Shown: one piece after another, positions 36,612 through 44,680 of the stretch
Layout: the number at the start of each line of letters is the position of its first letter
Position numbering within the stretch: the first letter of the stretch is position 1
Source: Pseudomonas putida
GTDB taxonomy: Bacteria; Pseudomonadota; Gammaproteobacteria; Pseudomonadales; Pseudomonadaceae
NCBI RefSeq assembly: GCF_001976065.1
Contig: NZ_MNAH01000002.1
Span: forward strand, 174,847-238,846
DNA length: 64,000 nt
Direction: 5' to 3'
Made by a program: the position numbers and the translations under genes
Notes under the pieces: model-generated
Database searches by the model: none
What the model was told of the DNA's origin: nothing
Seen by the model: only the letters and a program-made list of their open reading frames with translations

Positions 36612-36678
36612 AGCTAAATCTCCTGAGTTTTCTCCAAGTGATTTATGACGCGACCCGGTTTCGGCATCGCGTACAAAA

Positions 36679-36707
36679 TATATAGCGACGTCAGAAAAAC
36701 GATTCAA
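36679..36707 (-). promoter_or_regulatory. Sigma-70 promoter of the ibpA-like gene
   Basis: TTGAAT and TATATA on the - strand are separated by 17 bases, about 68 bases before the start codon. CTTGAA at -35 could also serve sigma-32, but its -10 consensus (CCCCAT) is absent. Confidence 0.6.
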
Positions 36708-36854
36708 GAAGGGTAAAAATAATTTTTTGTTCTCAAACGCTGGGCGCGTCCAAGAGGTCATTCATATGGTGTGCGTGGCCTTACCAACTAATTTCTTTTG
36801 AACACCATTGACCGTCTGGCGCCTAAGGATTATCAGCCTCTGGAGGATCGAATC

Positions 36855-37178
36855 ATGTCGCAAGCAACCAGTTATTTTTCGATTGCTGTCGCGGTGATCA
36901 TTCTGCTCGTTGACCTCTGGGCTATCGTTAGCGTGTTTCGCAGCGACAAAACGGTCGGTGTAAAAGCGGCTTGGGCGATCGGCCTCATTCTCTTTCCGGT
37001 GGTAGGACTGATCGTGTGGGGAGTTGCCGGGCCACGCGGTATCAAGGAGGGTCCTAGCTCGCCGGAACACAGCAAAGGTTCATCGCAGCCCGTTTGTCGT
37101 ACGCGACAAAAATTTTTGAAATTAACCTCATTGCGCTCGCTTCATATGAATGCAGGTGGGCATCCGAGTTCTGAGTGA
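36855..37178 (+). CDS. PLDc_N domain small membrane protein
   Basis: 107 residues from ATG 36855, with GGAGG eight bases upstream. Two membrane helices (IAVAVIILLVDLWAIVSVF and AWAIGLILFPVVGLIVWGVAG) bracket SDKTVGVKAA, which matches the phospholipase D N-terminal (PLDc_N) hairpin domain. No PLD catalytic HKD motif follows, so it is a stand-alone hairpin protein, perhaps envelope-stress related. The C-terminal 40 residues are basic and unconserved in appearance. A strong terminator follows. Confidence 0.85.
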   Translation: MSQATSYFSIAVAVIILLVDLWAIVSVFRSDKTVGVKAAWAIGLILFPVVGLIVWGVAGPRGIKEGPSSPEHSKGSSQPVCRTRQKFLKLTSLRSLHMNAGGHPSSE

Positions 37179-37200
37179 GCGAACTGTAATTTTGATGAAA

Positions 37201-37236
37201 ACACCGCACGCGCGCACCGCGTGCGGTGTCTTTTTT
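37201..37236 (+). terminator. Terminator after the PLDc_N gene
   Basis: ACACCGCACGC (37201-37211) pairs with GCGTGCGGTGT (37219-37229), followed by CTTTTTT. The next small gene begins 19 bases further on. Confidence 0.92.
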
Positions 37237-37254
37237 AATCTGGAGGTGAGCAGC

Positions 37255-37392
37255 ATGGTCAGCAAGCAGCGTACGCTATTGGACATGTTCCACGTCTCAA
37301 CCCTCTCCTTTGAGCGGGAGGCGCAACGGGTTTCCAGAACCTTGATGTCGTCGTTGCCGGGATCTTCCGCTAAACGCTCAACACGAAAATAA
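37255..37392 (+). CDS. Hypothetical 45-residue protein before the ZIP transporter
   Basis: ATG 37255 has a very good ribosome site (GGAGGTG, seven bases). The product MVSKQRTLLDMFHVSTLSFE... is basic and Ser-rich, with no membrane segment. The stop lies 11 bases before the ZIP transporter start, so the two are likely co-translated. Because a terminator sits immediately upstream, the pair would depend on readthrough or on a promoter inside it. The family is not recognised. Confidence 0.6.
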   Translation: MVSKQRTLLDMFHVSTLSFEREAQRVSRTLMSSLPGSSAKRSTRK

Positions 37393-37403
37393 GGGACCTT
37401 TCC

Positions 37404-38333
37404 ATGTCGGAACCGCCTTCTTCATCAGCAACCCCCCTACGCGCCTTGTTTGGTCATGTGACCCGTTATGGATGGGGCGGCAGGGTGTTTTGGCTGGTTC
37501 TAATGTGCGTGATGTTGGTGCTGATGGTCAGCGGTTACGGCGCTTTCGTCGGAGCCAACAAGGACAATCTGCGTTTCGCTTTTCTTGGCGGCCTGTCCGG
37601 CTTTGCCGCGACAGCAATGGGGGCCGTCGTCGCGATTGCACTGCGCGATATTGCGGCGCGTACCCAGGACATCATGCTTGGCTTCGCTGCAGGAATGATG
37701 CTGGCTGCCAGTTCTTTCTCGCTCATCCTGCCGGGGATCGAAGCGGCCCAGGAGCTCAGCGGTAACCGTTTGCTCGCGGCGAGTATCGTGGTGCTGGGAT
37801 TGGCGCTGGGTGTTGCATTGATGATCGGCCTCGATCGATTTGTTCCTCACGAACATGAAAAAAGCGGCCGGCGCGGGCCTGAAGCCAAGCGCATCAATCG
37901 AGTCTGGCTTTTCGTCCTGGCGATCACCCTGCATAACCTGCCGGAAGGCATGGCGATAGGTGTCAGCTTTGCCACCGCAGACATGCAGGTCGGCATACCG
38001 CTGACGACCGCGATCGCGATCCAGGACTTACCCGAGGGTTTGGCGGTCGCCATGGCTTTACGGGTGACCGGGATCTCGGCACTGCGCGCGGCACTCATTG
38101 CAGTCGGGTCTGGCCTGATGGAGCCCTTTGGCGCCCTTGTCGGCCTGGGTATTTCCAGTGGCTTCGCGTTGGGCTACCCCATCGCACTTGGCCTGGCCGC
38201 CGGGGCCATGATCTTTGTGGTCTCCCATGAAGTCATACCAGAGACGCATCGCAACGGTCATGAAACCCCCGCCACCCTGGGTCTGATGTTGGGCTTCGGC
38301 GTCATGATGTTCCTCGATACCGCGTTAGGGTAG
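37404..38333 (+). CDS. ZIP-family divalent metal transporter
   Basis: 309 residues with about eight membrane helices. The transport-site motifs are HNLPEGMAIG near residue 176 (helix 4) and QDLPEGLAVA near 204 (helix 5), where the second His is replaced by Gln (QDLPEG), as in GufA-type members. The His-rich cytoplasmic loop is short (PHEHEK). SHEVIPETHRNGHE near the C-terminus is also typical. It probably imports zinc or related divalent cations across the inner membrane. AAGGGA precedes the ATG. Confidence 0.9.
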   Translation: MSEPPSSSATPLRALFGHVTRYGWGGRVFWLVLMCVMLVLMVSGYGAFVGANKDNLRFAFLGGLSGFAATAMGAVVAIALRDIAARTQDIMLGFAAGMMLAASSFSLILPGIEAAQELSGNRLLAASIVVLGLALGVALMIGLDRFVPHEHEKSGRRGPEAKRINRVWLFVLAITLHNLPEGMAIGVSFATADMQVGIPLTTAIAIQDLPEGLAVAMALRVTGISALRAALIAVGSGLMEPFGALVGLGISSGFALGYPIALGLAAGAMIFVVSHEVIPETHRNGHETPATLGLMLGFGVMMFLDTALG

Positions 38334-38407
38334 CGCTGGATTCTGACTGGCTGGATCAAATTCAAGCTCGAACCGACGGCACCTCTCAATCCGTCTAGGA
38401 GACCATC

Positions 38408-38557
38408 ATGAAAAGGCTCTGCGTGTGCCTGAGTCTCTGCAGTGTGTTTATGCTGCATGGGTGTTTTGACAGCTCAAAGAACACCACCAAAGACAATACC
38501 GACGGCAGCAAGTCATCTGTGCAAATGCAGGAGGGCAAAGCTGAAGAGAGCAAGTAA
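38408..38557 (+). CDS. Small lipoprotein
   Basis: 49 residues: MKRLCVCLSLCSVFMLHGC is a lipoprotein signal with lipobox LHGC (Cys 19), followed by a short polar Ser/Lys/Glu tail. AGGAGA precedes ATG 38408. It follows the ZIP transporter by 74 bases and may be co-expressed. Resembles the tiny entericidin-like lipoproteins, but no family is assigned. Confidence 0.7.
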   Translation: MKRLCVCLSLCSVFMLHGCFDSSKNTTKDNTDGSKSSVQMQEGKAEESK

Positions 38558-38689
38558 CCGGCGTCTGCACCAGGGTGATGCCCACCTTGCTCGTTGATCC
38601 AGGAAAGACTGTCCAGCTACGGCATTTGCTGCCGGCGAGGGCAGAGCATTTCCGAGCCTCGAATCAAGTCGCATTACTCCATGGGTTAA

Positions 38690-38995
38690 CTAAGGCTCAT
38701 TCATGAGCTCTTGCGCTCTTACTTCCGAGTGTTCCCATCTGTGGTTACTTTGTAGCTGCGGTGAGGGAAAATGCTCATTCAGTAAAACGGCATGTTCCAG
38801 CGCTTCTCTAAAACGTTTTTTTGCCCTTTTTTTTAGCTGCAGATAAACCAGAAACATTTCACTGTCGAAGTCACTATGTTCCAGGAGGTCGAGTGCCGAC
38901 CGATTGATGGCGTTTGCCTCCTCAAAAAGCTTTTGGTTTCGCTCCATCGCTAGGCGGCGGCACGCATTAATTTGGTCGGCTGAATGGTTCGACAT
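38690..38995 (-). CDS. Hypothetical 101-residue helical protein
   Basis: ATG 38995 follows AAGGCGGAACC. The sequence is soluble, charged and probably all helical (RRLAMERNQKLFEEANAI, LQLKKRAKKRFREALEHAV). No signal peptide, no motif recognised. It stands alone between the lipoprotein and an AraC regulator, with about 130-260 empty bases on each side. Confidence 0.6.
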   Translation of the reverse strand: MSNHSADQINACRRLAMERNQKLFEEANAINRSALDLLEHSDFDSEMFLVYLQLKKRAKKRFREALEHAVLLNEHFPSPQLQSNHRWEHSEVRAQELMNEP

Positions 38996-39254
38996 GACGG
39001 TTCCGCCTTCAAATCATCCCTGTCATTTTCCTGATCGCCCACATCCTGAAATGGGTGTCGGTTCGGTTCTGTACAATTCAGACCGTACGATCGGCCGGTG
39101 ATATCAACGAAATTCTATTTAAAAAATCGATCATTGGCCCTGGCAAATGACAAACAAAACCACTTTCTCGCAGATGACAGTGGCCCGAATCTTCATCGTG
39201 AGGTCGCCCAGATTTTTCTCGCCCATTCACCTCTTATTCTGATGAGGTGGGACG

Positions 39255-39782
39255 TCACAAAAAATTTCGAGAAAATGACGGCCCGTCGACCGGGCAAGCC
39301 ATACGTCTATCCTTTGCACGCCACTTTCCAGGAGGCATACCAAAATTACTGGAGAATATTTTGGTGAAATGCGGTTGATCAGCAAACCCGCACGCCAAAC
39401 CCACTTGAGAAATGGAGAAGTCGGTTTGCTCAAGGAGTTCTCTGGCTCGGGTCAATCTTGCAAGCTTGAACCAATCACGTGGGGCGTGGCCCGTAGCTTT
39501 CTTGAAAGCGCGGGAGAAATGGCTTCGTGACAAGGCACACTCTTTGGCTACGACGGAAATCCGAATGCCACAATCAAGGTGCTCCATCATGACTTCCTTC
39601 GCCTTGCGCTCCTGCCAGTAACTTAGCCTGTCCCGCTCGCGACTGGACGCCAGTCGCGCAAAGGGGTCTGCGACCGTCATGATCTGCTCAGCGCCAGCCC
39701 CGGGAGCGGCGATAACGATGGGGGTCAGGCGGCCACCGCCCCGGCTGGACTTGAAGACTTGTACAGCGTCCACGTCGCTCAT
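39255..39782 (-). CDS. Short AraC-family regulator
   Basis: 175 residues; the C-terminal ~100 form two helix-turn-helix motifs (ISVVAKECALSRSHFSRAFKKATG and ISQVGLACGFADQPHFTKIFSSNFG). The N-terminal ~65 residues are too short for a cupin sensor, so it may respond to partner proteins or be constitutively active. AGAGGT precedes the ATG at 39782. A second AraC gene starts its tail 99 bases upstream on the same strand. The target is unknown. Confidence 0.88.
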   Translation of the reverse strand: MSDVDAVQVFKSSRGGGRLTPIVIAAPGAGAEQIMTVADPFARLASSRERDRLSYWQERKAKEVMMEHLDCGIRISVVAKECALSRSHFSRAFKKATGHAPRDWFKLARLTRARELLEQTDFSISQVGLACGFADQPHFTKIFSSNFGMPPGKWRAKDRRMACPVDGPSFSRNFL

Positions 39783-39881
39783 TGTGACCTCTAGAGGGGG
39801 GAGAAGAGGTCTATTGTGGCCATCATCAATGGGTCGAAAGCGCTCGATCGGGCCTTGCGTGCGCCCGTTTGGGCCAGATCG

Positions 39882-40718
39882 TCAGCGGGGTTTGCGTAGC
39901 TCGCTTGGCGTTAGATTCAGGTAGCGCTTGAACAGGCGAGCAAGGTAAGAGGGGGAATCCAGTCCCACCGCCAGGCTGACTTCGAGGATCGATAGTGATG
40001 TGCATGAAACAAGCCGGGCGGCAGTTTCAACTCTCGTGCGATTGGTGAAATCCAGCAGGGTTTCGTCGGTAACAGCTTTGAAAATACGCGTAAGGTGACG
40101 CCGAGACAGGTGAAATTCATGTCCAATCGACTCAATCGTCAAGTCTGAGTCCAGATTCTCCCGAACGTATCGCTGTATGTCGTGCACCAGGGTGGCTTGC
40201 TGCTGTTGTTCACTCGGCGGCGGTAGGGTTTGCTGACAAGCGATAACCCGCGTGCACTCCTCGAAGAGCAGATGATTGAGGTGGGGCAATTGGCGCTCAA
40301 AGGCCTGCGCCGTCGCACAGCTTTGAAGTTGGTCATGCAGGCGCAAGATACCTTCCAGCACCTCGGTCGCTTGCCAGATCCCTGATCGATTGACCTGTTT
40401 GGCGAAACTTCGGCAACCGAACATCTGTCCCTGGTGTTTGACGTAGGAGGGGTCGACATACAAGGTCATATGTTTCTCCCGCCCCGGAGCCGCCTCAGTG
40501 GCGTGGGCAAAGTCTGCCGGCACAAAGGAAAACGATTGGCGCGATATGTGAGAGGTCTGGCTGCTTTCGGTCGAGAGAAACAGCCCACCCTGGCGCGGTA
40601 ACAGCAGCATATGACAGTCGTGGGCGTGCCAATCCACGGCGTAGCCACTGGTGTCGCTAGTCTCCAGGTGAAACACGTCGGGCGAGTTGGCATTGAGCTT
40701 GGGGGACATATAGGTCAT
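39882..40718 (-). CDS. AraC-family regulator with cupin-like sensor
   Basis: 278 residues. The N-terminal cupin half has VDWHAHDCHMLLLPRQGG and FSFVPADFAHATEA. The AraC DNA-binding half starts near 190 (LTIESIGHEFHLSRRHLTRIFKAVT and ILEVSLAVGLDSPSYLARLFKRY). AAGGGG lies seven bases before ATG 40718. A GTG eight codons earlier lacks a site. The combination resembles regulators of catabolic or efflux genes, but the adjacent genes give no clear target. Confidence 0.87.
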   Translation of the reverse strand: MTYMSPKLNANSPDVFHLETSDTSGYAVDWHAHDCHMLLLPRQGGLFLSTESSQTSHISRQSFSFVPADFAHATEAAPGREKHMTLYVDPSYVKHQGQMFGCRSFAKQVNRSGIWQATEVLEGILRLHDQLQSCATAQAFERQLPHLNHLLFEECTRVIACQQTLPPPSEQQQQATLVHDIQRYVRENLDSDLTIESIGHEFHLSRRHLTRIFKAVTDETLLDFTNRTRVETAARLVSCTSLSILEVSLAVGLDSPSYLARLFKRYLNLTPSELRKPR

Positions 40719-40922
40719 CAAGACCCCTTTATATAAATTCACCGATGCAATAGCCCGGTTGTAATGGTCTTGGCGGCAGTGGGATATTACGGTTAATAAT
40801 AACGTGTATCATTATCATACATGTCTTGCGGGCGCTGATCGACCCGGGCTAGAGCGTTTTACGCTGATTTTCAGTTCTGGCGCTGTCCTCGCGAAGAGCT
40901 GTAGGCGACGCAGGGCAGACAT

Positions 40923-41669
40923 TCAAGTGGTCATGACATCTGTAAACTGCGGTCGGCGGGTTGTGTCACATTCAACTGTGATTTCAAATCGACCAGACAG
41001 CTCCCTTCGCCCTTTGGATGTCAATGAAAGGGCCCGGCTATCGAGGTCTTGAGTAACCCATTTGCGGTTTAGCGCTGTCTGTAGCAAAGCCGCTCCCAAC
41101 GCGCCACCCAGATGAGGGCGCCGCATGCTCCAGTCCAGACACGAGCAAGCGAAACGACGTCGCTGAGCCTTGACTTGCGCTACTTCTATACCGATAGCAG
41201 CCATCGCCGCTTCGCCGCTGTCAGTCAGCTGATAGGCACGGTCATCAGTGTCCGAGGCCGTCAACCAATCTGACTCGATGAAATGGTCATGCAAATGAAC
41301 CGCCAAGGTTCCGGCCATGTGGTCATAACAGGTACGCGCAAACTGCAATCGGTTGGGAGTGTTTGAAACAAACCCGGTGTTCGCATGCTGACTAATGACC
41401 ATGAGGGCCTCCAGCGCTTGGGCCACTTGTGTATCCGCCAGGCTGTAATAGCGATGCCGTCCCTGCGTGTGCAGCTTGAGCAACCCGTCCTCTTTGAGTC
41501 TTGCCAGATGCGCGCTCGCGGTGGAGGTACTGACCTCAGCGATGGCGGCCATTTCGGTACTGGTTCGCGCGTGGCCGTCCATCAGCGCACAAAGCATTTT
41601 TGTCCTGGCAGGTTCGGCAATGGCGCCGGCAATCCGAGAAAGGGCAAGCTCATTGCCTTGGCAATCCAT
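40923..41669 (-). CDS. ArsR-family repressor divergent from a P450 gene
   Basis: 248 residues: an N-terminal winged helix (LSRIAGAIAEPARTKMLCALM, STSTASAHLARLKEDGLLKL) plus a C-terminal ~150-residue domain with another winged-helix-like block (YQLTDSGEAAMAAIGI, LSLTSKGRRELSGRF). The Cys and His residues (FACSCLDW) do not form a classical ArsR metal site, so a small-molecule ligand is likely. AGGAACGAAAT precedes ATG 41669. Two palindromes in the 73-bp divergent gap look like its operators, so it probably represses itself and the P450 gene. Confidence 0.85.
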   Translation of the reverse strand: MDCQGNELALSRIAGAIAEPARTKMLCALMDGHARTSTEMAAIAEVSTSTASAHLARLKEDGLLKLHTQGRHRYYSLADTQVAQALEALMVISQHANTGFVSNTPNRLQFARTCYDHMAGTLAVHLHDHFIESDWLTASDTDDRAYQLTDSGEAAMAAIGIEVAQVKAQRRRFACSCLDWSMRRPHLGGALGAALLQTALNRKWVTQDLDSRALSLTSKGRRELSGRFEITVECDTTRRPQFTDVMTT

Positions 41670-41671
41670 AT

Positions 41672-41687
41672 TTCGTTCCTGAACGAA
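41672..41687. promoter_or_regulatory. Palindrome over the arsR ribosome site (operator candidate)
   Basis: TTCGTTC-CT-GAACGAA, perfect 7-bp arms. It overlaps the ribosome-binding region of the repressor gene. Confidence 0.55.
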
Positions 41688-41716
41688 TCGTCAGCGTAAT
41701 AGATGTTCGATAGTAA

Positions 41717-41733
41717 CTGTTCTTTGTGAACAG
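41717..41733. promoter_or_regulatory. Palindrome before the P450 gene (operator candidate)
   Basis: CTGTTC-TTTGT-GAACAG, perfect 6-bp arms, 9 bases before the P450 ATG. The shared GTTC/GAAC core with 41672-41687 suggests the same binding protein. Confidence 0.6.
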
Positions 41734-41742
41734 GACGCCAAA

Positions 41743-42903
41743 ATGACGCCTTTTGAAGCAGCCACGCATCACGACCCTTATGTTTACTATGCACGTCTCA
41801 GACAACAGGGAGGTCTGTTCTTCGATGCGGATCTGCGCTTATGGATTGCGAGTGGGGCCAATGCGGTCGAGGCGATTCTGGGGCATCCCGATTGTCGGGT
41901 GCGTCCGCTGCACGAGCCCATTCCCCCGGCAATTGCACAGGGCGCCGCCGGACTTGTTTTCGGTCGGTTGATGCGTATGAACGAAGGGGCGCAACACCGG
42001 TGCCCCAGGATGGCGATTGAGCCCGCCCTGGCCTCCATTGAGTTGGATGGCATCGCCGACATTGTGTCACGTGTGGTCACGACACTTGAAAACTCGCTTG
42101 AAACTACGGACGAGTTGATGTTCACGTTGCCCGCGTGCGTCATTGCCTCCTTGATAGGCCTGCCATCCTTGCGCATGCGAGAAGTCGCGAAGCTGACACG
42201 GGATTTTGTCGGCTGCCTATCGCCACTAAGCGATGAAACGCAGCTCAATAAGGCCCATTCCGGCGCTATTCACCTAAGCCAGATATTCAGCGCGCTGCTG
42301 AATGACGATAAAACTGATAGCGCCTTGTTGACTCGCATCCGCAGCGAAAGCAAGGCCGCTGAATGGGCAGATCAGGAAGCGTTGATTGCTAACCTGATCG
42401 GCTTGATGTCACAGACCTTCGAAGCCACCGCGGGCTTGATTGGTAACACCCTCATAGCGCTCCATCGCAATCCTGACCTGATTGAAGACGGGGAACCGAC
42501 TCCGATGCTCGTCGCAGCACTGGTGGCCGAGGTAGCGCGCTTCGACTCGCCCGTGCAAAACACCCGGCGATTCGTTGCGAAGCGATGCACGATTGGCGAT
42601 AGCGTCCTGGAGGCGGGGGATACCGTTCTGGTGTTACTCGCTTCAGCCAACCGAGATCCCTGCCTGAACCCAGACCCCGACAGTGTGTTGCTCAAGCGAA
42701 GCAATAGACGAACCTTCAGTTTCGGCTCAGGACGACATGAATGCCCAGGTCAGCAACTGGCGTTGACGATCGCCTCTGAAGCGATATTGGCGTGGTTGCA
42801 ATGCGAGTCTTTCCCCTCTGCTCGATGCTATCGATGGAGTTATTTGCCGTCCCTTAATGGACGCATACCTAAATTCCATCCCGCTCAGGAAGCTCAGCAA
42901 TGA
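41743..42903 (+). CDS. Cytochrome P450
   Basis: 386 residues, soluble bacterial P450. The heme-binding loop is FSFGSGRHECPGQQLA near 330 (Cys ligand). The K-helix ExxR is EVAR near 265. The I-helix reads GLMSQTFEATAGL: the usual A-G-x-D/E-T oxygen-activation motif is altered (Ser-Gln in place of Ala/Gly), which may change chemistry or require substrate-assisted proton delivery. AGGA precedes the ATG. It overlaps a short remnant of an antibiotic-biosynthesis-monooxygenase-like gene and is followed by a deleted acetyltransferase, so the original operon has eroded. Substrate unknown. Confidence 0.9.
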   Translation: MTPFEAATHHDPYVYYARLRQQGGLFFDADLRLWIASGANAVEAILGHPDCRVRPLHEPIPPAIAQGAAGLVFGRLMRMNEGAQHRCPRMAIEPALASIELDGIADIVSRVVTTLENSLETTDELMFTLPACVIASLIGLPSLRMREVAKLTRDFVGCLSPLSDETQLNKAHSGAIHLSQIFSALLNDDKTDSALLTRIRSESKAAEWADQEALIANLIGLMSQTFEATAGLIGNTLIALHRNPDLIEDGEPTPMLVAALVAEVARFDSPVQNTRRFVAKRCTIGDSVLEAGDTVLVLLASANRDPCLNPDPDSVLLKRSNRRTFSFGSGRHECPGQQLALTIASEAILAWLQCESFPSARCYRWSYLPSLNGRIPKFHPAQEAQQ

Positions 42904-42971
42904 TCGCCGTTATTTTTGAAGCCTGGTTTGGCCTGGCGTCACTATTTGTCCAGTCGCTGCCACGACTCTGA
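42900..42971 (+). pseudogene. Remnant of an antibiotic-biosynthesis-monooxygenase-like gene
   Basis: A 23-residue frame begins at ATGA overlapping the P450 stop and reads MIAVIFEAW, which matches the usual first residues of ABM-domain proteins, then diverges and stops. The coupled start suggests a once functional gene now deleted. The assignment rests on nine residues only. Confidence 0.4.
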
Positions 42972-43025
42972 ACGCTCACGGCCATCGATGAATAAACGAA
43001 CCACCATTCCTGATGAAGACTCTCC

Positions 43026-43442
43026 ATGGCCCACCACCTGATCCTTCGCGACGCCAATGAAAACGACATGCCTGCGGTGCTGGCGATCTATGCCCATCAC
43101 GTGATTCATGGCTCGGCCAGTTTCGAATTGGAGCCACCGCCCCTCGAACAGATGTGTCAACGGCGCGCCGATGTCTGTGCCCATGGCCTGCCGTTCCTGG
43201 TGGCTGAGCGCGACGGGGAATTGGTCGGTTATGGCTACGCTTCGTTGTATCGACCGCGTCCGGCCTACCGTTTCACGGTCGAGGACTCTGTCTACGTCCG
43301 CGAGGACATGTCTGGTTTGGGCGTTGGGCAGGCGCTGTTGAGCAGGGTGATCGAGCGTTGCATCGAGGGCGGCCGCTGGCTCGACACAGTGATCATGCAG
43401 CGTGAGTCAGGCGAAGGGGCCGGCAGCACGCCTCATGGTTAG
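43026..43442 (+). pseudogene. GNAT (phosphinothricin-type) acetyltransferase with an internal in-frame deletion
   Basis: 138 residues where family members have about 170-180. The first 110 residues align naturally (LRDANENDMPAVLAIYAHHV, FLVAERDGELVGYGYASLYRPRPAYRFTVEDSVYV) and include the acetyl-CoA loop GLGVGQALL. The sequence then jumps from RCIEGG directly to RWLDTVIMQR, the normal C-terminal strand. About 38 residues, including the second half of the acetyl-CoA site and the GDS-N-S-LH-LGF segment, are absent. The frame is kept, so a folded but inactive product is possible. Confidence 0.75.
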
Positions 43443-43636
43443 CTCGGGTGTCCGATCCTTGGGTATGGGGACGGCTGATGACACATCGCCGGCGTCCTTT
43501 CTGATCCGAAACCACCATCGAAACTTTTCAAGGCGGGTGAAAACGACCCATTACGACTTCGACAACATCATTTCCTAAGTGATTGATTCTGGTTTTGTTT
43601 TAGGGTTAAATCAGCACCTGCTTTTGCATTTCCCAT

Positions 43637-43721
43637 GCCCCGATGGTGAAATTGGTAGACACATCAGACTTAAAATCTGCCGCCGCAGGGCGTGCCGGTT
43701 CGATTCCGGCTCGGGGCACCA
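43637..43721 (+). tRNA. tRNA-Leu (UAA)
   Basis: 85 bases with CCA and a short variable arm. The acceptor GCCCCGA pairs with TCGGGGC, the anticodon loop CTTAAAA holds TAA (43671-43673), and the T arm has GGTTCGATTCC. In related genomes it directly follows tRNA-Cys; here about 10 kb intervenes. Confidence 0.96.
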
Positions 43722-43728
43722 TCTTGAT

Positions 43729-43764
43729 CAAGGGTTTGCTGGCGAACGCTAACGCAAACCCTTG
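43729..43764 (+). terminator. Terminator after tRNA-Leu
   Basis: CAAGGGTTTGC (43729-43739) pairs with GCAAACCCTTG (43754-43764), followed by TTTGTT. Confidence 0.7.
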
Positions 43765-43801
43765 TTTGTTCCGGCTCCGTCAATGGCTGTCCGTTGCGTC
43801 G

Positions 43802-44011
43802 TTACTCCTGTTTTTCATCTCCGTTGATGTCTGCCTTGCGTCGATCGATGCCGTCAGGGTTGCCGACATTGATCAGTCTTCTTTCCAGCAGAATGGTTTG
43901 CAATGCCTCGCGGTCTGACGGGGTCATTTGATGCTCTCGCTCCTTGAGTTCAAGCAGGATCGGGCTGGACCACTGGCGATAGGTTTGTTCGGCATTACGG
44001 GTGGATGACAT
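43802..44011 (-). CDS. Hypothetical 69-residue protein
   Basis: ATG 44011 (MSSTRNAEQTYRQWSSPILL) has GGAGGAAG directly upstream. Soluble, charged and likely helical; MTPSDREALQTILLERRL suggests a small regulatory or plant-associated protein. Family not recognised. Confidence 0.6.
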   Translation of the reverse strand: MSSTRNAEQTYRQWSSPILLELKEREHQMTPSDREALQTILLERRLINVGNPDGIDRRKADINGDEKQE

Positions 44012-44291
44012 CGCTTCCTCCATGGGCTGATTTCTGCCAATCAAGACGCCTCGGTTCACTACGCAAAGTGACCCTAGCCGAGGAAGGCCATTGTTGCCAA
44101 TGCCTCACATCGGACGGGCCCAATGCCCGGGCTTGCGAGAACTTTGGAAGAGTCGAATCACCGGTGGCATGCTTGCCCAGGCCATTCGTCACGGCCTGAG
44201 GAAAGCCGCAGGTTGGTGGAGTCCTTCAAGCGCATGTCACTGCACGCATCAAACACTGGGCCGACGGGTTCAGCCCAGTGCTGTTGCCTCT
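44012..44291. other. Intergenic region without a convincing gene
   Basis: 280 bases upstream of the 69-residue gene. Short frames on both strands lack ribosome sites, and no repeat or strong hairpin was seen. Confidence 0.4.
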
Positions 44292-44576
44292 CTAGACAAA
44301 CGCTTGCCCATGAAACCCCCGGGGTAGCCGTTGCATTCCAGCCATGGCGGTGAGTCGCTCGATCCAGGCCTGGCGCCAGTCATTGGGCGCATGAACGGTT
44401 TTTGCCTTGCGAGCGGCGCGACGGGCCGTGTTGCGTTCGTTCTTGCGCGCCTCTTTGTAAGCATCGGTATTGCGACAGCTTCTGCATTTGACCCGATTCA
44501 GTTCTCCGGTGGAGGTGAGGTTGTTGCCCTTGTGTCAGCAGGCCAGATGCCCGCTGATTTTGAAGTGGGTGACCAT
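44292..44576 (-). pseudogene. Small Cys/Arg-rich protein gene interrupted by an in-frame TGA at codon 14
   Basis: A near-perfect ribosome site (AAGGAGG, seven bases) precedes ATG 44576. The frame reads MVTHFKISGHLAC, TGA (44537-44535), then continues for 80 codons (HKGNNLTSTGELNRVKCRSC...), ending FHGQAFV at the stop 44294-44292. The part after the TGA has clean coding character: CxxC, a basic helix, and NDWRQAWIERLTAMAGMQ. The simplest reading is a nonsense mutation in a zinc-ribbon-like small protein. A sequencing error or readthrough cannot be excluded; nothing supports selenocysteine beyond the Cys-TGA context. Confidence 0.6.
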
Positions 44577-44649
44577 CTGAACGCCTCCTTCGTGGCGTGG
44601 TTATCATTGGACAACCCTGTATTGCTGATGTTCGCCGCTCTGGGGCGCA

Positions 44650-44680
44650 AAAAAATCCCAGCACCTGGCTGGGTTTTTTG
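44650..44680. terminator. Bidirectional terminator
   Basis: A-run, then CCCAGC-ACCTG-GCTGGG (44657-44673), then TTTTTT. It could end transcripts from either side between two - strand genes. Confidence 0.65.

Noticed and set aside
39098..39367. 89-codon ORF starting with GTG, overlapping the short AraC gene
   Set aside because: No ribosome site, 113-base overlap with a convincing regulator gene, and no recognisable feature.
44528..44540. Possible selenocysteine codon (Cys-TGA) in the interrupted small gene
   Set aside because: No hairpin of SECIS type was identified after the TGA, and the surrounding protein is not a known selenoprotein. A nonsense mutation is simpler.
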